Below are positions 30,281 to 39,064 of a DNA stretch of 64,000 nucleotides, piece by piece. The translations under genes and the position numbers were made by a program. This DNA is from Pseudovibrio ascidiaceicola (GTDB lineage: Bacteria > Pseudomonadota > Alphaproteobacteria > Rhizobiales > Stappiaceae). Below the pieces are notes generated by a model. That model ran no database searches and was not told the origin of the DNA. It was given only the letters and a program-made list of their open reading frames with translations. The stretch is taken from NCBI RefSeq assembly GCF_900114245.1, contig NZ_FOSK01000003.1:62001-126000 (forward strand). Reading direction: 5' to 3'. The stretch's first letter is position 1; every line of letters starts with the position of its first letter.

Positions 30281-31099
30281 TTATCTGGCGAGACCAAGCC
30301 CAACCAGATAATCTGCACCCTTGCGCAAAGTGGTCTCATCCATGATCTCAAGGATCAGGCGTGGGTTGCTTTTCAGTTTTGCCAGTTCCGCAAACAGAGG
30401 CGCCCACGGAATAGACCCCTCACCCGGATTCCAGTGACGGTCAGCATGGCCATCAATGTCCTGAATGTGCACGTGCTGCAAAGCATCACCCGCTGACTTG
30501 ATGAAGTAATCAACCGGTGGCGCGCCATAACAGGAGTGCATGTAGTGAGCATGGCCGGTATCAATTGAAAGCGCCAGAGCTTCGCTCTCAAAACTCTTCA
30601 GGATCTCCAATCGGTAGGACGGATCCAGATCTTCAATGTTCTCCAACACGATGACACAACCCATGTCCTCCGCTTTGGCAACAACGTCCTTCAGGTTTGC
30701 ATGGATCATTTCCAGCTTCATCTGGCGACCATTGTCATAAAGATCGAGGTTGTTGTGATCCCAGATCGTGTAAGGACTATGCAGCACCATCTGGTCTGCA
30801 CCCATCTTGGCGCACAGTTCGATGCCCTGATCCAACCGCTTGCGGACAGCCTGCTGAAACAGCGGATCAGCCGCAGATAGATCTAAGTTCCAGAACGGGC
30901 CATGCAAACCAAGACGCCCCTCATGTCCATTCAGAAGCTTCTTTGCTTCTGCGACCAGATCATCGCACCCGTTGTCCAGCAAGTTCCAATTATAGAAATC
31001 CTGCAGCTCAAGGTCCCGAGGCAGTTCCAGCAACCATTCACGATGTTGGGGAAGATGTTTGACGCACATTGCTGCGCCTAAAACCGGCAAATCACTCAT
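30281..31099 (-). CDS. Sugar phosphate isomerase/epimerase-like TIM-barrel protein
   Basis: 272 residues from the ATG at 31099 (MSDLPVLGAAM), with TTGGA eight bases upstream. It belongs to the xylose-isomerase-like/AP-endonuclease-2 TIM-barrel superfamily. Conserved barrel metal-ligand regions are LGLHGPFWNLDL, MVLHSPY, CVIVLENIEDLDP (glutamate), LSIDTGHAHY (Asp and His), LQHVHIQDIDGHADRHWNPGEG, and LILEIMDE. The GHADRHWNPGEGSIPW block is typical of the sugar epimerase branch. The substrate is unknown and neighbours give no clue. Confidence 0.8.
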   Translation of the reverse strand: MSDLPVLGAAMCVKHLPQHREWLLELPRDLELQDFYNWNLLDNGCDDLVAEAKKLLNGHEGRLGLHGPFWNLDLSAADPLFQQAVRKRLDQGIELCAKMGADQMVLHSPYTIWDHNNLDLYDNGRQMKLEMIHANLKDVVAKAEDMGCVIVLENIEDLDPSYRLEILKSFESEALALSIDTGHAHYMHSCYGAPPVDYFIKSAGDALQHVHIQDIDGHADRHWNPGEGSIPWAPLFAELAKLKSNPRLILEIMDETTLRKGADYLVGLGLAR

Positions 31100-31377
31100 G
31101 CGGCTATTCCAAGATAAGGCCTCAAAAGGCACTGCTTTCAGTTATGCCTTTGCTCTTACATGTCAAAGGCATTACATCGCCTAAAGCTGCTTACCTTTAT
31201 TCCGGCTCGCTCTCACTGCTTTAAGCGCTCATCCCGCCGCATATATTTTGCGGCAATCGGAGCACCATGACAGCTTCGATTTGCGCGGTCTACGTACTAT
31301 TCCAGAGCGAGCGAGAGCATCAACAAAAAATGCGCATAACACATTCAAAAGCTGACGTTCTCGTAAGCTCATCACAC

Positions 31378-32610
31378 TCAGTTTTCCATTCGCACAAACG
31401 CAGTTGCCGCACGGCGGACTGAGCGCCAGATAAAGACGAGTAAGCCGATAAGCGCCATACAGGTCAGCACAGTGGCTACAATCCGAAACGTCCCGGCAAA
31501 TCCAACCGCAGCAATCAAAGGAATGCTGACAAAAACAGAGAGGAACTGGCCAAGGAAAACGGAGGAAGTCAGCACCCCACCTGCCATACCACGCCGGAAA
31601 CTCGGAGCCACTTGAAGTGCAATCGCCGGAAAGTTCGGCATCGCAAGCGCATACCCGGCCCCCATAGAGGCCGTTCCAAGGAACACACTCCAGGTTTCCT
31701 GCAAGGTCAGCAACATCAACCCAATCGCCATAAACCCATAGGCCAACGTAAATGCACCACTGTAACCAACACGTGCTTTAATCCGCCCATAAAGCAGAGC
31801 CGCTGTGCCACCAGTCAACATCAACGCGCCCAGCGCAGCACCTGTCATACTCGCACTGTCATAACCTTGAGCATCCAAAAAGAACGGCAACTGTGTCGGC
31901 ATGAGGAAGAAGATCATATTGGTCAGCATTTGTAGCAAAGCCAGCGCTGCCAACAACCAGACCCAAGCCGGAGATCCATCGTCTTCTGCACTTGCAACCT
32001 TCTTTGCAACAGCAGAATGCTTCACTGGTTCGCTGATATAGCGCCACAAGAACGGCACCATGAGCAGCGCGAGCCCATAAATTGCAAACGGCAACCGCGG
32101 AGAGGTGACGGCCAACAATCCAGCCATTGAGATAAAGAGAAAGCCGCCAAAGTTGCGAGCAGAAGTCTGTAATCCCATCAGCGAGCTGCGCTGGTTGCCG
32201 ACAAAGTAGTCACCGATCAAAGCTGTTTGCGCCGTCATCACCATGGCAACTGCAATGCCAAGTCCCAGCCGGCTCACCAATATGCTCGTCAGATCCGGCA
32301 GGACCATGCCAGCGCTTCCCATCACAGCAAACAGCAAAACACCTACAAGCAACAGTGCCCGCCGACCGTAGCGATCTGCAATCACTCCAGCCAGCGGGGC
32401 ACAGATAATAACAGTCAGCGACGGCGTTGAGACCAGAAGTCGGGACAACCAAAGAACATTCGGATCATCCCGAAACATCTCCTCCAATCCAGCAAGTGCA
32501 GGACTGATCGTTGCGTTCGCCATGACTGTTAAAGTAGCCGCCATTAAAAGAGCAATTGCTCTGGGGTCTTTCCAGACCTGTTGTTCGGGCTCCACGTGCA
32601 CTTGTTTCAT
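31378..32610 (-). CDS. MFS transporter, drug-efflux-like
   Basis: 410 residues from the ATG at 32610 (MKQVHVEPEQQVW), preceded by AGAGGATAAG. About 12 transmembrane helices. The MFS motif A after helix 2 is GVIADRYGRRALLLVG, and helix 4-5 carries LGIAVAMVMTAQTALIGDYF. It resembles the proton-driven exporters of the drug:H+ antiporter group. The divergent MerR gene and an operator-bearing 19-bp-spacer promoter indicate ligand-induced expression. The substrate cannot be read from sequence. Confidence 0.85.
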   Translation of the reverse strand: MKQVHVEPEQQVWKDPRAIALLMAATLTVMANATISPALAGLEEMFRDDPNVLWLSRLLVSTPSLTVIICAPLAGVIADRYGRRALLLVGVLLFAVMGSAGMVLPDLTSILVSRLGLGIAVAMVMTAQTALIGDYFVGNQRSSLMGLQTSARNFGGFLFISMAGLLAVTSPRLPFAIYGLALLMVPFLWRYISEPVKHSAVAKKVASAEDDGSPAWVWLLAALALLQMLTNMIFFLMPTQLPFFLDAQGYDSASMTGAALGALMLTGGTAALLYGRIKARVGYSGAFTLAYGFMAIGLMLLTLQETWSVFLGTASMGAGYALAMPNFPAIALQVAPSFRRGMAGGVLTSSVFLGQFLSVFVSIPLIAAVGFAGTFRIVATVLTCMALIGLLVFIWRSVRRAATAFVRMEN

Positions 32611-32646
32611 TTGCTTATCCTCTTGCAAAATTACCCTGTTGAGATC

Positions 32647-32677
32647 AGGATACGACTTCAAGTCAACTTGAGGTCAA
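32647..32677 (-). promoter_or_regulatory. MerR-type promoter of the MFS gene with embedded operator
   Basis: On the minus strand: -35 TTGACC (32677-32672), a 19-bp spacer, -10 TATCCT (32652-32647). The over-long spacer is filled by the near-perfect palindrome ACTTCAAGT-CA-ACTTGAGGT (32655-32674), similar to SoxR/MerR-family operators. This is the classical architecture in which MerR-family activators untwist the spacer. Confidence 0.75.
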
Positions 32678-32679
32678 GT

Positions 32680-33102
32680 ATGAAACTGCTGGATATTGGA
32701 GAGATCACCGAACGCTCAGGCGTGAAGCCCTCCACACTGCGATATTATGAGGAAGTTGGGCTCATTCAGTCCATAACGCGGCACGGTCTCCGACGTCAGT
32801 ACGAGCCGCAAATCCTGACGAAACTCTCTCTGATCACACTCGCCAAGGCAGGTGGTTTTTCGCTGACAGAGATTGCAGGCATGTTTTCAGAAAAAGGGCA
32901 GCTTCAGATCCCGCGAGAGCAGATCCGTGAACGTGCTGATCTGATTGATGAGCAAATCAAGGAGCTTACAGCCCTGCGCGATGTCCTGCACCACGTGGCC
33001 GACTGCCCCGCCCCAAGTCACATGGAGTGCCCCTCCTTCCAACGCATGCTCAAGGCATCAGACAGACGAAAAACGACAAAGAAAAAACCGCCGACCAAGT
33101 AG
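32680..33102 (+). CDS. MerR-family transcriptional regulator
   Basis: 140 residues from the ATG at 32680. N-terminal winged helix DIGEITERSGVKPSTLRYYEEVGLI, then LTKLSLITLAKAGGFSLTEIAGMF and a dimerisation coiled coil (about 75-110). Two C-terminal cysteines (ADCPAPSHMECPSF) could bind metal or a thiol-reactive ligand, but the SoxR iron-sulfur spacing is absent. It is divergent from the MFS exporter and its operator lies in that exporter's promoter, so it is very probably the local activator. Confidence 0.88.
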   Translation: MKLLDIGEITERSGVKPSTLRYYEEVGLIQSITRHGLRRQYEPQILTKLSLITLAKAGGFSLTEIAGMFSEKGQLQIPREQIRERADLIDEQIKELTALRDVLHHVADCPAPSHMECPSFQRMLKASDRRKTTKKKPPTK

Positions 33103-33112
33103 CCGGCGGTTT
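33085..33112 (-). terminator. Intrinsic terminator of pepT
   Basis: AAACCGCCG (33085-33093) pairs with CGGCGGTTT (33104-33112). On the minus strand six T residues follow, so it terminates pepT; it also overlaps the last codons of the convergent merR gene and may serve both. Confidence 0.8.
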
Positions 33113-33144
33113 CCTATTCTCAGGACGTGATTGCTAAGTTCAGT

Positions 33145-34386
33145 TTACTTCGCTGCACGCTCAACAAGCTTAAGGCATACCTGTGTCGCACATGCCATAT
33201 CCTGCACGCTGATCCATTCCAACGGGCCATGGATTTCCTGCATGCCCGTAAAGATGTTCGGACAGGATGTACCCTTCGCAGTCAGCACAGAACCATCAGT
33301 TCCGCCACGGATCGGCTTGGCAGATACGCTCAAGCCCATGTCCTCATAAGCTGCCTTTGCAAGCTCAACTGGGGTCATGTCATCCCGCAGCCAATGATGC
33401 ATGTTGCGATACTGTTCTTTCACCTCACAAGAGATGGAAGCACGCGGCTCGCTCGCCTGCACAGCCGCACACACCTGCTCCAGCAAATCAGCTTTTGCTT
33501 CAAGACCTTCCAACTCAAAATCACGCAGCACAAAATGCAACTCTGCTTCAGCTGCATTGCCCACCATGTCGGCAACAAAGATAAAGCCATCACGACCATC
33601 GGTGGTCTCAGGTGTCATCGTGGCCTGCGGCAGCATGGTGATGATCTTGCCTGCCAGATGCAACGCATTGACCAGCTTATCCTTCGCATAACCAGGATGC
33701 ACGGAAACACCAGTGATCTTTACTGTCGCGCCATCAGCACAGAAATTCTCATAGTTCAACTCGCCCACTTTGCCGCCATCCAGCGTGTAAGCGAAATCTG
33801 CACCCAGAGCACCCGGCAGCTTGTCATGAACACCACGCCCGATTTCTTCATCCGGCGTAAACGCAATGCGCAGCTTGCCATGAGGGATCTGCGGGTTTGC
33901 AAGCAGATGACGTGCAAGACACATGATGATCGCAACACCAGCCTTGTCATCAGCGCCCAGCAAAGTGCTTCCGCTGGCAGTGATAATGTCATCACCAATC
34001 TTCTCACCAAGATAACGGGAGTTCTCAGGAGACAGGGACAGCTCAGAGGCATCCGGGAAGGAAATTGCTGAGCCATCATAAGCACGATGAACACGCGGCT
34101 TCACACCTTCAGCATGGTAGGCTGGGGCCGTATCCACATGCGCAAGCAAGCCAATCACGGGCCCATTCGTCTCGATAGTCGCAGGAATGGTGGCAAGAAC
34201 AACGCCGTACTCGGTCAGCTCAACGTCACTGGCACCAATCTCCATCAGCTCAGCACGCAGCACCTTTTGTACATCAAGCTGGATCTGAGAGCTTGGGGAC
34301 TCCGAGCACGTCTCATCGCTCTGGCTATCAATAGCCGCATAGCGAACGAGGCGTTCTTCCAGTTCCTGATCAAATTCTGTTCTCAT
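33145..34386 (-). CDS. pepT: Peptidase T (tripeptide aminopeptidase)
   Basis: 413-residue M20 zinc aminopeptidase releasing the N-terminal residue of tripeptides in the cytoplasm. Di-zinc motifs are AHVDTAP (His and Asp), LLGADDKAGVAI (bridging Asp), TPDEEIGRG (catalytic Glu), YTLDGGKVGEL and the late histidine in GMQEIHGPLEW. The dimerisation lid domain lies in the middle. Length matches the family (about 408). Start MRTEFDQELEERLVRYAAID is the conserved N-terminus. A strong terminator follows. Confidence 0.95.
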   Translation of the reverse strand: MRTEFDQELEERLVRYAAIDSQSDETCSESPSSQIQLDVQKVLRAELMEIGASDVELTEYGVVLATIPATIETNGPVIGLLAHVDTAPAYHAEGVKPRVHRAYDGSAISFPDASELSLSPENSRYLGEKIGDDIITASGSTLLGADDKAGVAIIMCLARHLLANPQIPHGKLRIAFTPDEEIGRGVHDKLPGALGADFAYTLDGGKVGELNYENFCADGATVKITGVSVHPGYAKDKLVNALHLAGKIITMLPQATMTPETTDGRDGFIFVADMVGNAAEAELHFVLRDFELEGLEAKADLLEQVCAAVQASEPRASISCEVKEQYRNMHHWLRDDMTPVELAKAAYEDMGLSVSAKPIRGGTDGSVLTAKGTSCPNIFTGMQEIHGPLEWISVQDMACATQVCLKLVERAAK

Positions 34387-34477
34387 AGAAGATCTCCTTG
34401 CAGTTACCTTCTATCTGCGCGAAGCCCCCTCAACTTTCAAGTTGGAACACTGCCATAAGAGCAAAAGCAAACCGGTT

Positions 34478-35098
34478 TTACCGCACTTCACTTGCAATTT
34501 TCCCTGCAAACCCAAAAAGAACGAAGCCCGATAAAACACGGAATCGGCGATACCGCGCCTGAGTGATAAAGCGCGCCCGCAACAACGAGGCCAACGCAGA
34601 ATAGCCACTCAAAGACAGAACAGATATGCCGCAAAATGTTGCAACCAGAATGCTCGCTTGTGGCAGCAAGGCCAGCTCAGAGCTCATGACTTGCGGGAAC
34701 AGTGCAACAAAGAACAGGATCGCTTTGGGATTGGTCACCGCCAGTAAAAATGCTTCCCAAAAGAGCGTCAGTCCAGAAACAGAAACGCTGACATCACCCG
34801 ATAAATCAATCTCCTCACGCTTGAAGATAAACTTCAGCCCAAGCCAGACCAGATACCCAACGCCTAACCACCGGAACAAGCTCCACAAAACCTCAGAGGT
34901 GAGCACAAAGCTCACCACACCGCCCGCGCAAAATGCACCTGCAATCGCAAGCCCCAGCGTATTACCTAGGATAGTCGGAAAAACTCGGCTCATCCCCAAC
35001 TGCGCAGCCCGCCGCACCGTGTTGAGGATCGCTGGCCCCGGCGTGACAATATTCGCCGCGGAAATCAGCACAAAAGAAACCCAAACCCAAAAATCCAT
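34478..35098 (-). CDS. LysE/RhtB-family amino acid exporter
   Basis: 206 residues with six predicted transmembrane helices. The LysE N-terminal signature is ISAANIVTPGPAILNTVRRAAQLG and the AVTNPKAILFFVALFPQ block follows helix 3. Family members export amino acids or homoserine lactones. The particular substrate is not indicated. It lies 45 bp downstream of the sulfatase-modifying-factor-like gene on the same strand and may be cotranscribed with it. Confidence 0.88.
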   Translation of the reverse strand: MDFWVWVSFVLISAANIVTPGPAILNTVRRAAQLGMSRVFPTILGNTLGLAIAGAFCAGGVVSFVLTSEVLWSLFRWLGVGYLVWLGLKFIFKREEIDLSGDVSVSVSGLTLFWEAFLLAVTNPKAILFFVALFPQVMSSELALLPQASILVATFCGISVLSLSGYSALASLLRARFITQARYRRFRVLSGFVLFGFAGKIASEVR

Positions 35099-35142
35099 TA
35101 TTGTATTCCATTGTATACATGATTTGATTTATGGGTACTTGA

Positions 35143-35940
35143 TCAGGTTGAACCAGTCAACCTCATAGACCGCGCAATACGAAAGCCCAGATCCTCAACG
35201 CGAAAGGTGGGATGACTACGCCGCCTGTTGGTGACAAGGCAACCGCGCTCATCATCTGCCCAACCACCGCCTTTAAACACGCGATACTCTCCATAAACAA
35301 CCGGATCATACAGATCCCAGCACCACTCCCAGACATTGCCCAGCATATCGTAGAGCCCAAACTCATTCGGTTTCTTGCCCCCGACAGCCTGCGAAGTTCC
35401 AGAGGAGTTTCCGGCAAACCACCCAATATCTTCAAGCGGACCATAGCGTGTCCCTTGAGAACCAGCCCGGCAGGCATACTCCCACTCAGCATCTGTAAGC
35501 AGGCGAAACCCATCACTTACGGTGCATCGTTCAACCACTCCATCCTCATGCACAAGATAGGAAGGCTTCAGACCGTAGCTTTCAGAAAGGCGGTTACAAA
35601 ACCTGATCGCATCAAACCAGCTGACAGACTCAACAGGCAGGTCATCGCCACTAAACTGAGCAGGTCTCTCATCCAGAACAGCTGCATAAAGCCCCTGAGT
35701 AACCGGATACCTTGAGGCGGCAAACGACTGGATCTGAGCTGTCCATCGCTCCTTTTTGCGATCATCTTTCTGATGCAGAACACCAGCAGGGATCACCACC
35801 ATCTCCGGCTTTAAAGTGGAACCCAGCTCCCCCAATAACATTCCCCCCTCCAGCAAAACAGTAATCCCCAACGCGCTAAGTGTTGCACACCAACGAATAG
35901 AAGCAAACTTTAGGCGCTCCCAACAAGCTTCAGAAAACAA
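35143..35940 (-). CDS. Formylglycine-generating-enzyme-like (SUMF1 fold) protein
   Basis: 265 residues. A short hydrophobic N-terminal segment (about 18-35) could be a signal or anchor. The FGE-sulfatase fold follows: VVIPAGVLHQ, RYPVTQGLYAAVL, PVESVSWFDAIRFCNRLSE, RLLTDAEWEYACRAG, YDMLGNVWEWCWD and YRVFKGGGWADDERG. In true FGE the segment after the GG carries a Cys-x4-Cys copper site. Here only the second position is cysteine (ERGC) and the first is Asp, so sulfatase-activating activity is doubtful. No sulfatase gene is seen in the window. Confidence 0.85.
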   Translation of the reverse strand: MFSEACWERLKFASIRWCATLSALGITVLLEGGMLLGELGSTLKPEMVVIPAGVLHQKDDRKKERWTAQIQSFAASRYPVTQGLYAAVLDERPAQFSGDDLPVESVSWFDAIRFCNRLSESYGLKPSYLVHEDGVVERCTVSDGFRLLTDAEWEYACRAGSQGTRYGPLEDIGWFAGNSSGTSQAVGGKKPNEFGLYDMLGNVWEWCWDLYDPVVYGEYRVFKGGGWADDERGCLVTNRRRSHPTFRVEDLGFRIARSMRLTGST

Positions 35941-35999
35941 TTTTGGCTAATGGATTGAAGGATCATCTCGCTCACTATGACCGGAACATAAACAGACCC

Positions 36000-36722
36000 A
36001 TGACAAAGCCTCTTGTTGTGATCACAGGTGCCAGTTCGGGCATCGGGGCAGCCCTTGCAAAAACCTTCAGCAAAGACGGGCACCCCTTGTTGCTCTTGGC
36101 ACTGTACAAGGAACCCATGATGGCAATGGACCTTCCCAATACGATCTGCAGCAAAGTCGACGTCACAAACCGCGAGCATATGATCAAAGCAATCCGCCAT
36201 GCAGAACAGGCGTTAGGCCCGGCAGATGCCATCATCAACAACGCAGGCTGCATGTTCTTGAGCGAGCTTAAAGACCAGAACCCTGAAGACTGGGAGACCA
36301 TGATCGACGTGAACCTGCGCGGCGTCTTCAACGGCATCCACGCAGTACTGCCAGCAATGTACCAACGTGGCTCAGGCACCATCATCAACATCGGCTCTAT
36401 GACCGCCAAGAAGCCCTTCCCCATGCGCGCGGCCTACGGGGCCACCAAGGTTGCTGTTCACGGTCTCAGTGAAGCACTGCGGCAAGAGGTGGCCGGTCAC
36501 AACGTCCGTATCATCACCATCGTGCCAGGTCTGGTAGAAACACCTCTCCCCTCCAGCACGCGCGATGCAAAAATCCGCGAATATTACGAAGAACAGAAGC
36601 GACAAATAGGCGGCGCACTTGACCCACAAAACATAGCCGACGCCACGCTATTTGCCTACAATCAACCGCAAAATGTGAACATCCGCGAACTGGTGATCAC
36701 CCCAACACGGCAATCTGCCTAA
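36000..36722 (+). CDS. Short-chain dehydrogenase/reductase
   Basis: 240 residues from the ATG at 36000 (MTKPLVVITGASSGIG); the frame is open to 35943 but the extra residues are not family-like. Classical SDR: cofactor loop GASSGIG, NNAG, catalytic serine in NIGSMTAKK, active-site YGATK (Tyr-x3-Lys) and VPGLVETPL. An unusually short, methionine-rich segment follows beta-2. It probably uses NADP(H); the substrate is unknown. It is divergent from the FGE-like gene. Confidence 0.9.
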   Translation: MTKPLVVITGASSGIGAALAKTFSKDGHPLLLLALYKEPMMAMDLPNTICSKVDVTNREHMIKAIRHAEQALGPADAIINNAGCMFLSELKDQNPEDWETMIDVNLRGVFNGIHAVLPAMYQRGSGTIINIGSMTAKKPFPMRAAYGATKVAVHGLSEALRQEVAGHNVRIITIVPGLVETPLPSSTRDAKIREYYEEQKRQIGGALDPQNIADATLFAYNQPQNVNIRELVITPTRQSA

Positions 36723-36837
36723 ATCTTCGGACCTTCATAGCAACACCACTGACCTATGGTCCATTTTTGAACCATCATGTCCATATTTATCTACCTACCG
36801 GATTAAAATCAGCCACGCTATCTATTCTCTCAAGGAA

Positions 36838-36895
36838 GCAGACAAGACCCGTCCCCCAATGACGCAAGAGGGTTTCTGGCCTCTGTTTTGTCTGC
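36838..36895 (+). other. Nested stem-loop between the SDR and SRPBCC genes
   Basis: Outer arms GCAGACAA (36838-36845) and TTGTCTGC (36888-36895) enclose a smaller AGAGG/CCTCT hairpin followed by GTTTTGT. It may terminate the SDR transcript or form a leader structure for the next gene, whose ribosome site lies 20 bp further on. Confidence 0.35.
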
Positions 36896-36925
36896 CTCCC
36901 CTTAACACATATGAGGAGAGTTCAG

Positions 36926-37396
36926 ATGGTTTCGATTGCAGTTCACCAAACCATAAATGCCCCCGTCTCCACTGTCTGGGACAGCTGGAACGATTACGGC
37001 AATATCGACAAGTTCCACCCCGGCCTGCGCGCCTCATACCTGCTCGGCAAAAAGCAGGAAACCGGTGTTGGCGCAGTTCGTCAATGCGACTTCACCGATG
37101 GCAAAACTTTCCTGAAAGAACGCATCTCCGAATATCTGGAGAACGAGCGCATAACCATCGACATCTACGACACCAACGCACCTTTTAAAGATGGCCGAGC
37201 AATCTTCGAGTTCACGCCAACAGGTCCAGACAAAACCCGTATCACCATGACCATGAGCTTCACTCCGAAGATGGGCATCCTCGGCAAACTTCTGACACCT
37301 TTGATGAAGTTCCAATTCAAAAAGGGGCTTCGTGGGCTTCTCAAAAGCAACGCAGACTACGTGGAAAAATACTCCGGCCTCCGCGTAGCAGCATAA
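36926..37396 (+). CDS. SRPBCC-family (START-like) protein
   Basis: 156 residues from the ATG at 36926 (MVSIAVHQTINAPVSTVW), with GGAGAG upstream. The helix-grip fold N-terminus PVSTVWDSWNDYGNIDKFHP is typical of polyketide cyclase/MxaD-like proteins. The C-terminal long helix runs from about residue 115 to 150 (LLTPLMKFQFKKGLRGLL). The fold binds small hydrophobic molecules; ligand and reaction are unknown. It is followed 106 bp later by a CurA-like reductase on the same strand. Confidence 0.82.
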   Translation: MVSIAVHQTINAPVSTVWDSWNDYGNIDKFHPGLRASYLLGKKQETGVGAVRQCDFTDGKTFLKERISEYLENERITIDIYDTNAPFKDGRAIFEFTPTGPDKTRITMTMSFTPKMGILGKLLTPLMKFQFKKGLRGLLKSNADYVEKYSGLRVAA

Positions 37397-37502
37397 TCCT
37401 TTCCACACTTCCAAACGGATTGATCCAGACCAGTTTTCTCAGCTCTGGATCAATCAAACCTTCCAATAAAACAATTAGGTACGCGCTGTGCGCGAAAATG
37501 AT

Positions 37503-38498
37503 ATGAACAACACACGAGTTACATTAGCATCCCGCCCAAATGGAATGATCAAGCCAACCGACTTCAACGTACTGCAGGAAGACCTGCCAGACCTGAAAGA
37601 CGGCGAAGTTCTGGTCAAGCAGGTCTACATGTCTCTGGACCCGGCCATGCGCGGCTGGCTGGACGATGATGAAGGCAGCTACATGCCACCAGTCCGCATC
37701 GGCGAAACCATGCGCAGCTTTGGCGTCGGCATCGTAGAAGCTTCCAACAACCCAAGTTTTGCGGTTGGCACACGAGTGAACGGCATGTTTGGCTGGAGTG
37801 AGTACTACGTCACCACCGGTGAAGATCTGGTCCCTCTGCCTGACGATCTCCCACTGGAACACTTCATGGGTCTTCTCGGCCTACCCGGCGCAACCGCCTA
37901 CCATGGCTTCATGGAGCTGATCGACACACCGAAAGCTGGAGAGACCCTCCTGGTTTCCGGCGCAGCAGGCTCCGTCGGCTCCCTCGTCGGCCAGATCGCA
38001 AAGGCAGAAGGCCTGAAGGTCATCGGCGTTACTGGTTCTGATGAGAAGAAAGACTGGCTCCTGAACGAACTGGGTTTCGACGCAGTCATCAACTACAAGA
38101 CCGAAAACCTCGAAGAGATGATTGCAAAATACGCACCGGACGGCATCGATCGTCATTTCGAGAATGTAGGCGGCAAAATTCTTGAAGTTGCTCTCGACAA
38201 CATGAAGATCGGCGGCAAGATCACCTTGTGTGGCCTGATCTCCATCTACAACGACACAGAACCATCCGTCGGCCCACATCTGGTCCGCGCCATAGCCCGG
38301 CGCCTCACTTTGAAAGGCCTCGTGATCATCGACCAGCAACACCGCTTCGGCGAAATCTTTGAGAAACTGAGCGCCTACGCTCAAAAAGGCCAGATCAAAT
38401 ACCGCCTCGATATCGTTGACGGCCTAAAACAAGCCCCTGAAGCCATCAACAAACTCTTCGACGGCTCCAACCAAGGCAAACTCGTCATCCGCATCTAA
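37503..38498 (+). CDS. NADP-dependent enone reductase, CurA / medium-chain dehydrogenase family
   Basis: 331 residues from the ATG at 37503 (MNNTRVTLASRPNG); a GTG at 37488 is possible. The zinc-free MDR subgroup (CurA, YncB, leukotriene B4 dehydrogenase) shows SLDPAMRGWL near the N-terminus, LGLPGATAYHG, the NADP loop SGAAGSVGSLVGQ, FDAVINYKTE and DRHFENVGG, and FDGSNQGKLVI at the end. These enzymes reduce alpha,beta-unsaturated carbonyls and help detoxify reactive aldehydes. A strong terminator follows. Confidence 0.9.
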   Translation: MNNTRVTLASRPNGMIKPTDFNVLQEDLPDLKDGEVLVKQVYMSLDPAMRGWLDDDEGSYMPPVRIGETMRSFGVGIVEASNNPSFAVGTRVNGMFGWSEYYVTTGEDLVPLPDDLPLEHFMGLLGLPGATAYHGFMELIDTPKAGETLLVSGAAGSVGSLVGQIAKAEGLKVIGVTGSDEKKDWLLNELGFDAVINYKTENLEEMIAKYAPDGIDRHFENVGGKILEVALDNMKIGGKITLCGLISIYNDTEPSVGPHLVRAIARRLTLKGLVIIDQQHRFGEIFEKLSAYAQKGQIKYRLDIVDGLKQAPEAINKLFDGSNQGKLVIRI

Positions 38499-38567
38499 AC
38501 CCAACTAGCTCAAGACTTCTCAGGTCAAACATAGTGGCAAAGCCCTCAACGTTTGCCACCACCTTCA

Positions 38568-38601
38568 AAGCACCGCCTCCCAAAGCGGTGCTTACTTTTT
38601 T
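38568..38601 (+). terminator. Intrinsic terminator of the CurA-like gene
   Basis: AAGCACCGC (38568-38576) pairs with GCGGTGCTT (38585-38593), then a six-T run at 38596-38601. It ends the plus-strand transcript just before the 3' end of the convergent rnpB; the same hairpin may also stop rnpB. Confidence 0.8.
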
Positions 38602-38610
38602 GGGAAAATA

Positions 38611-39003
38611 CCAGTCGGCCTGTAAGCCGGGTTTTGTAAGGCACAAGGTGTTACCCCTGTACGCGACGGCAATTCATCTGGGATGCCCATTACTGAACAC
38701 CTCTAGCGACCCACCCGGGCGGTCAGGTCTGGAAACATGACTGGAAGTAAACTTCCGCGCCGCCCCTATTCGGTCTTGCTCCCGGTGGGGTTTACCATGC
38801 CGTTTTTGTTGCCAAAAACGCGGTGGGCTCTTACCCCACCCTTTCACCCTTACCAATGCATGCACTGGCGGTTTGCTTTCTGCGGCACTTTCCCTAAGGT
38901 CACCCTCGCCGGACGTTATCCGGCACCGTGTCTCCATGGAGCCCGGACTTTCCTCCACTACGGCCTTTCAGCACTTGTAGCAGCAACCGTCCGGCCGACT
39001 GGT
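38611..39003 (-). ncRNA. rnpB: RNase P RNA, bacterial type A
   Basis: Catalytic RNA that matures tRNA 5' ends. On the minus strand the terminal helix P1 is formed by CAGTCGGCC at the 5' end (about 39001-38993) and GGCCGACTG at the 3' end (about 38620-38612). The universally conserved 5' core GAGGAAAGTCCGGGCTCC is at 38956-38939. The AAACCGCC segment lies near 38870, and the conserved 3' core ACAAAACCCGGCTTA is at about 38637-38623. The size of about 390 nt fits. Exact ends are estimated from P1. Small reading frames across this stretch are not genes. Confidence 0.95.
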
Positions 39004-39064
39004 GCACCTGAACTACGGAGCCTAAGGAAAAAGGTCAAGCAAAGAATTACGCTTGCACACGATC

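Noticed and set aside
31268-31422. Short plus-strand frame with GGAG before its ATG
   Set aside because: It runs antisense into the MFS gene and its product has no coherent features.
32655-32674. Assignment of the MerR protein as SoxR because of the operator
   Set aside because: The operator is SoxR-like, but the protein lacks the four-cysteine iron-sulfur motif.
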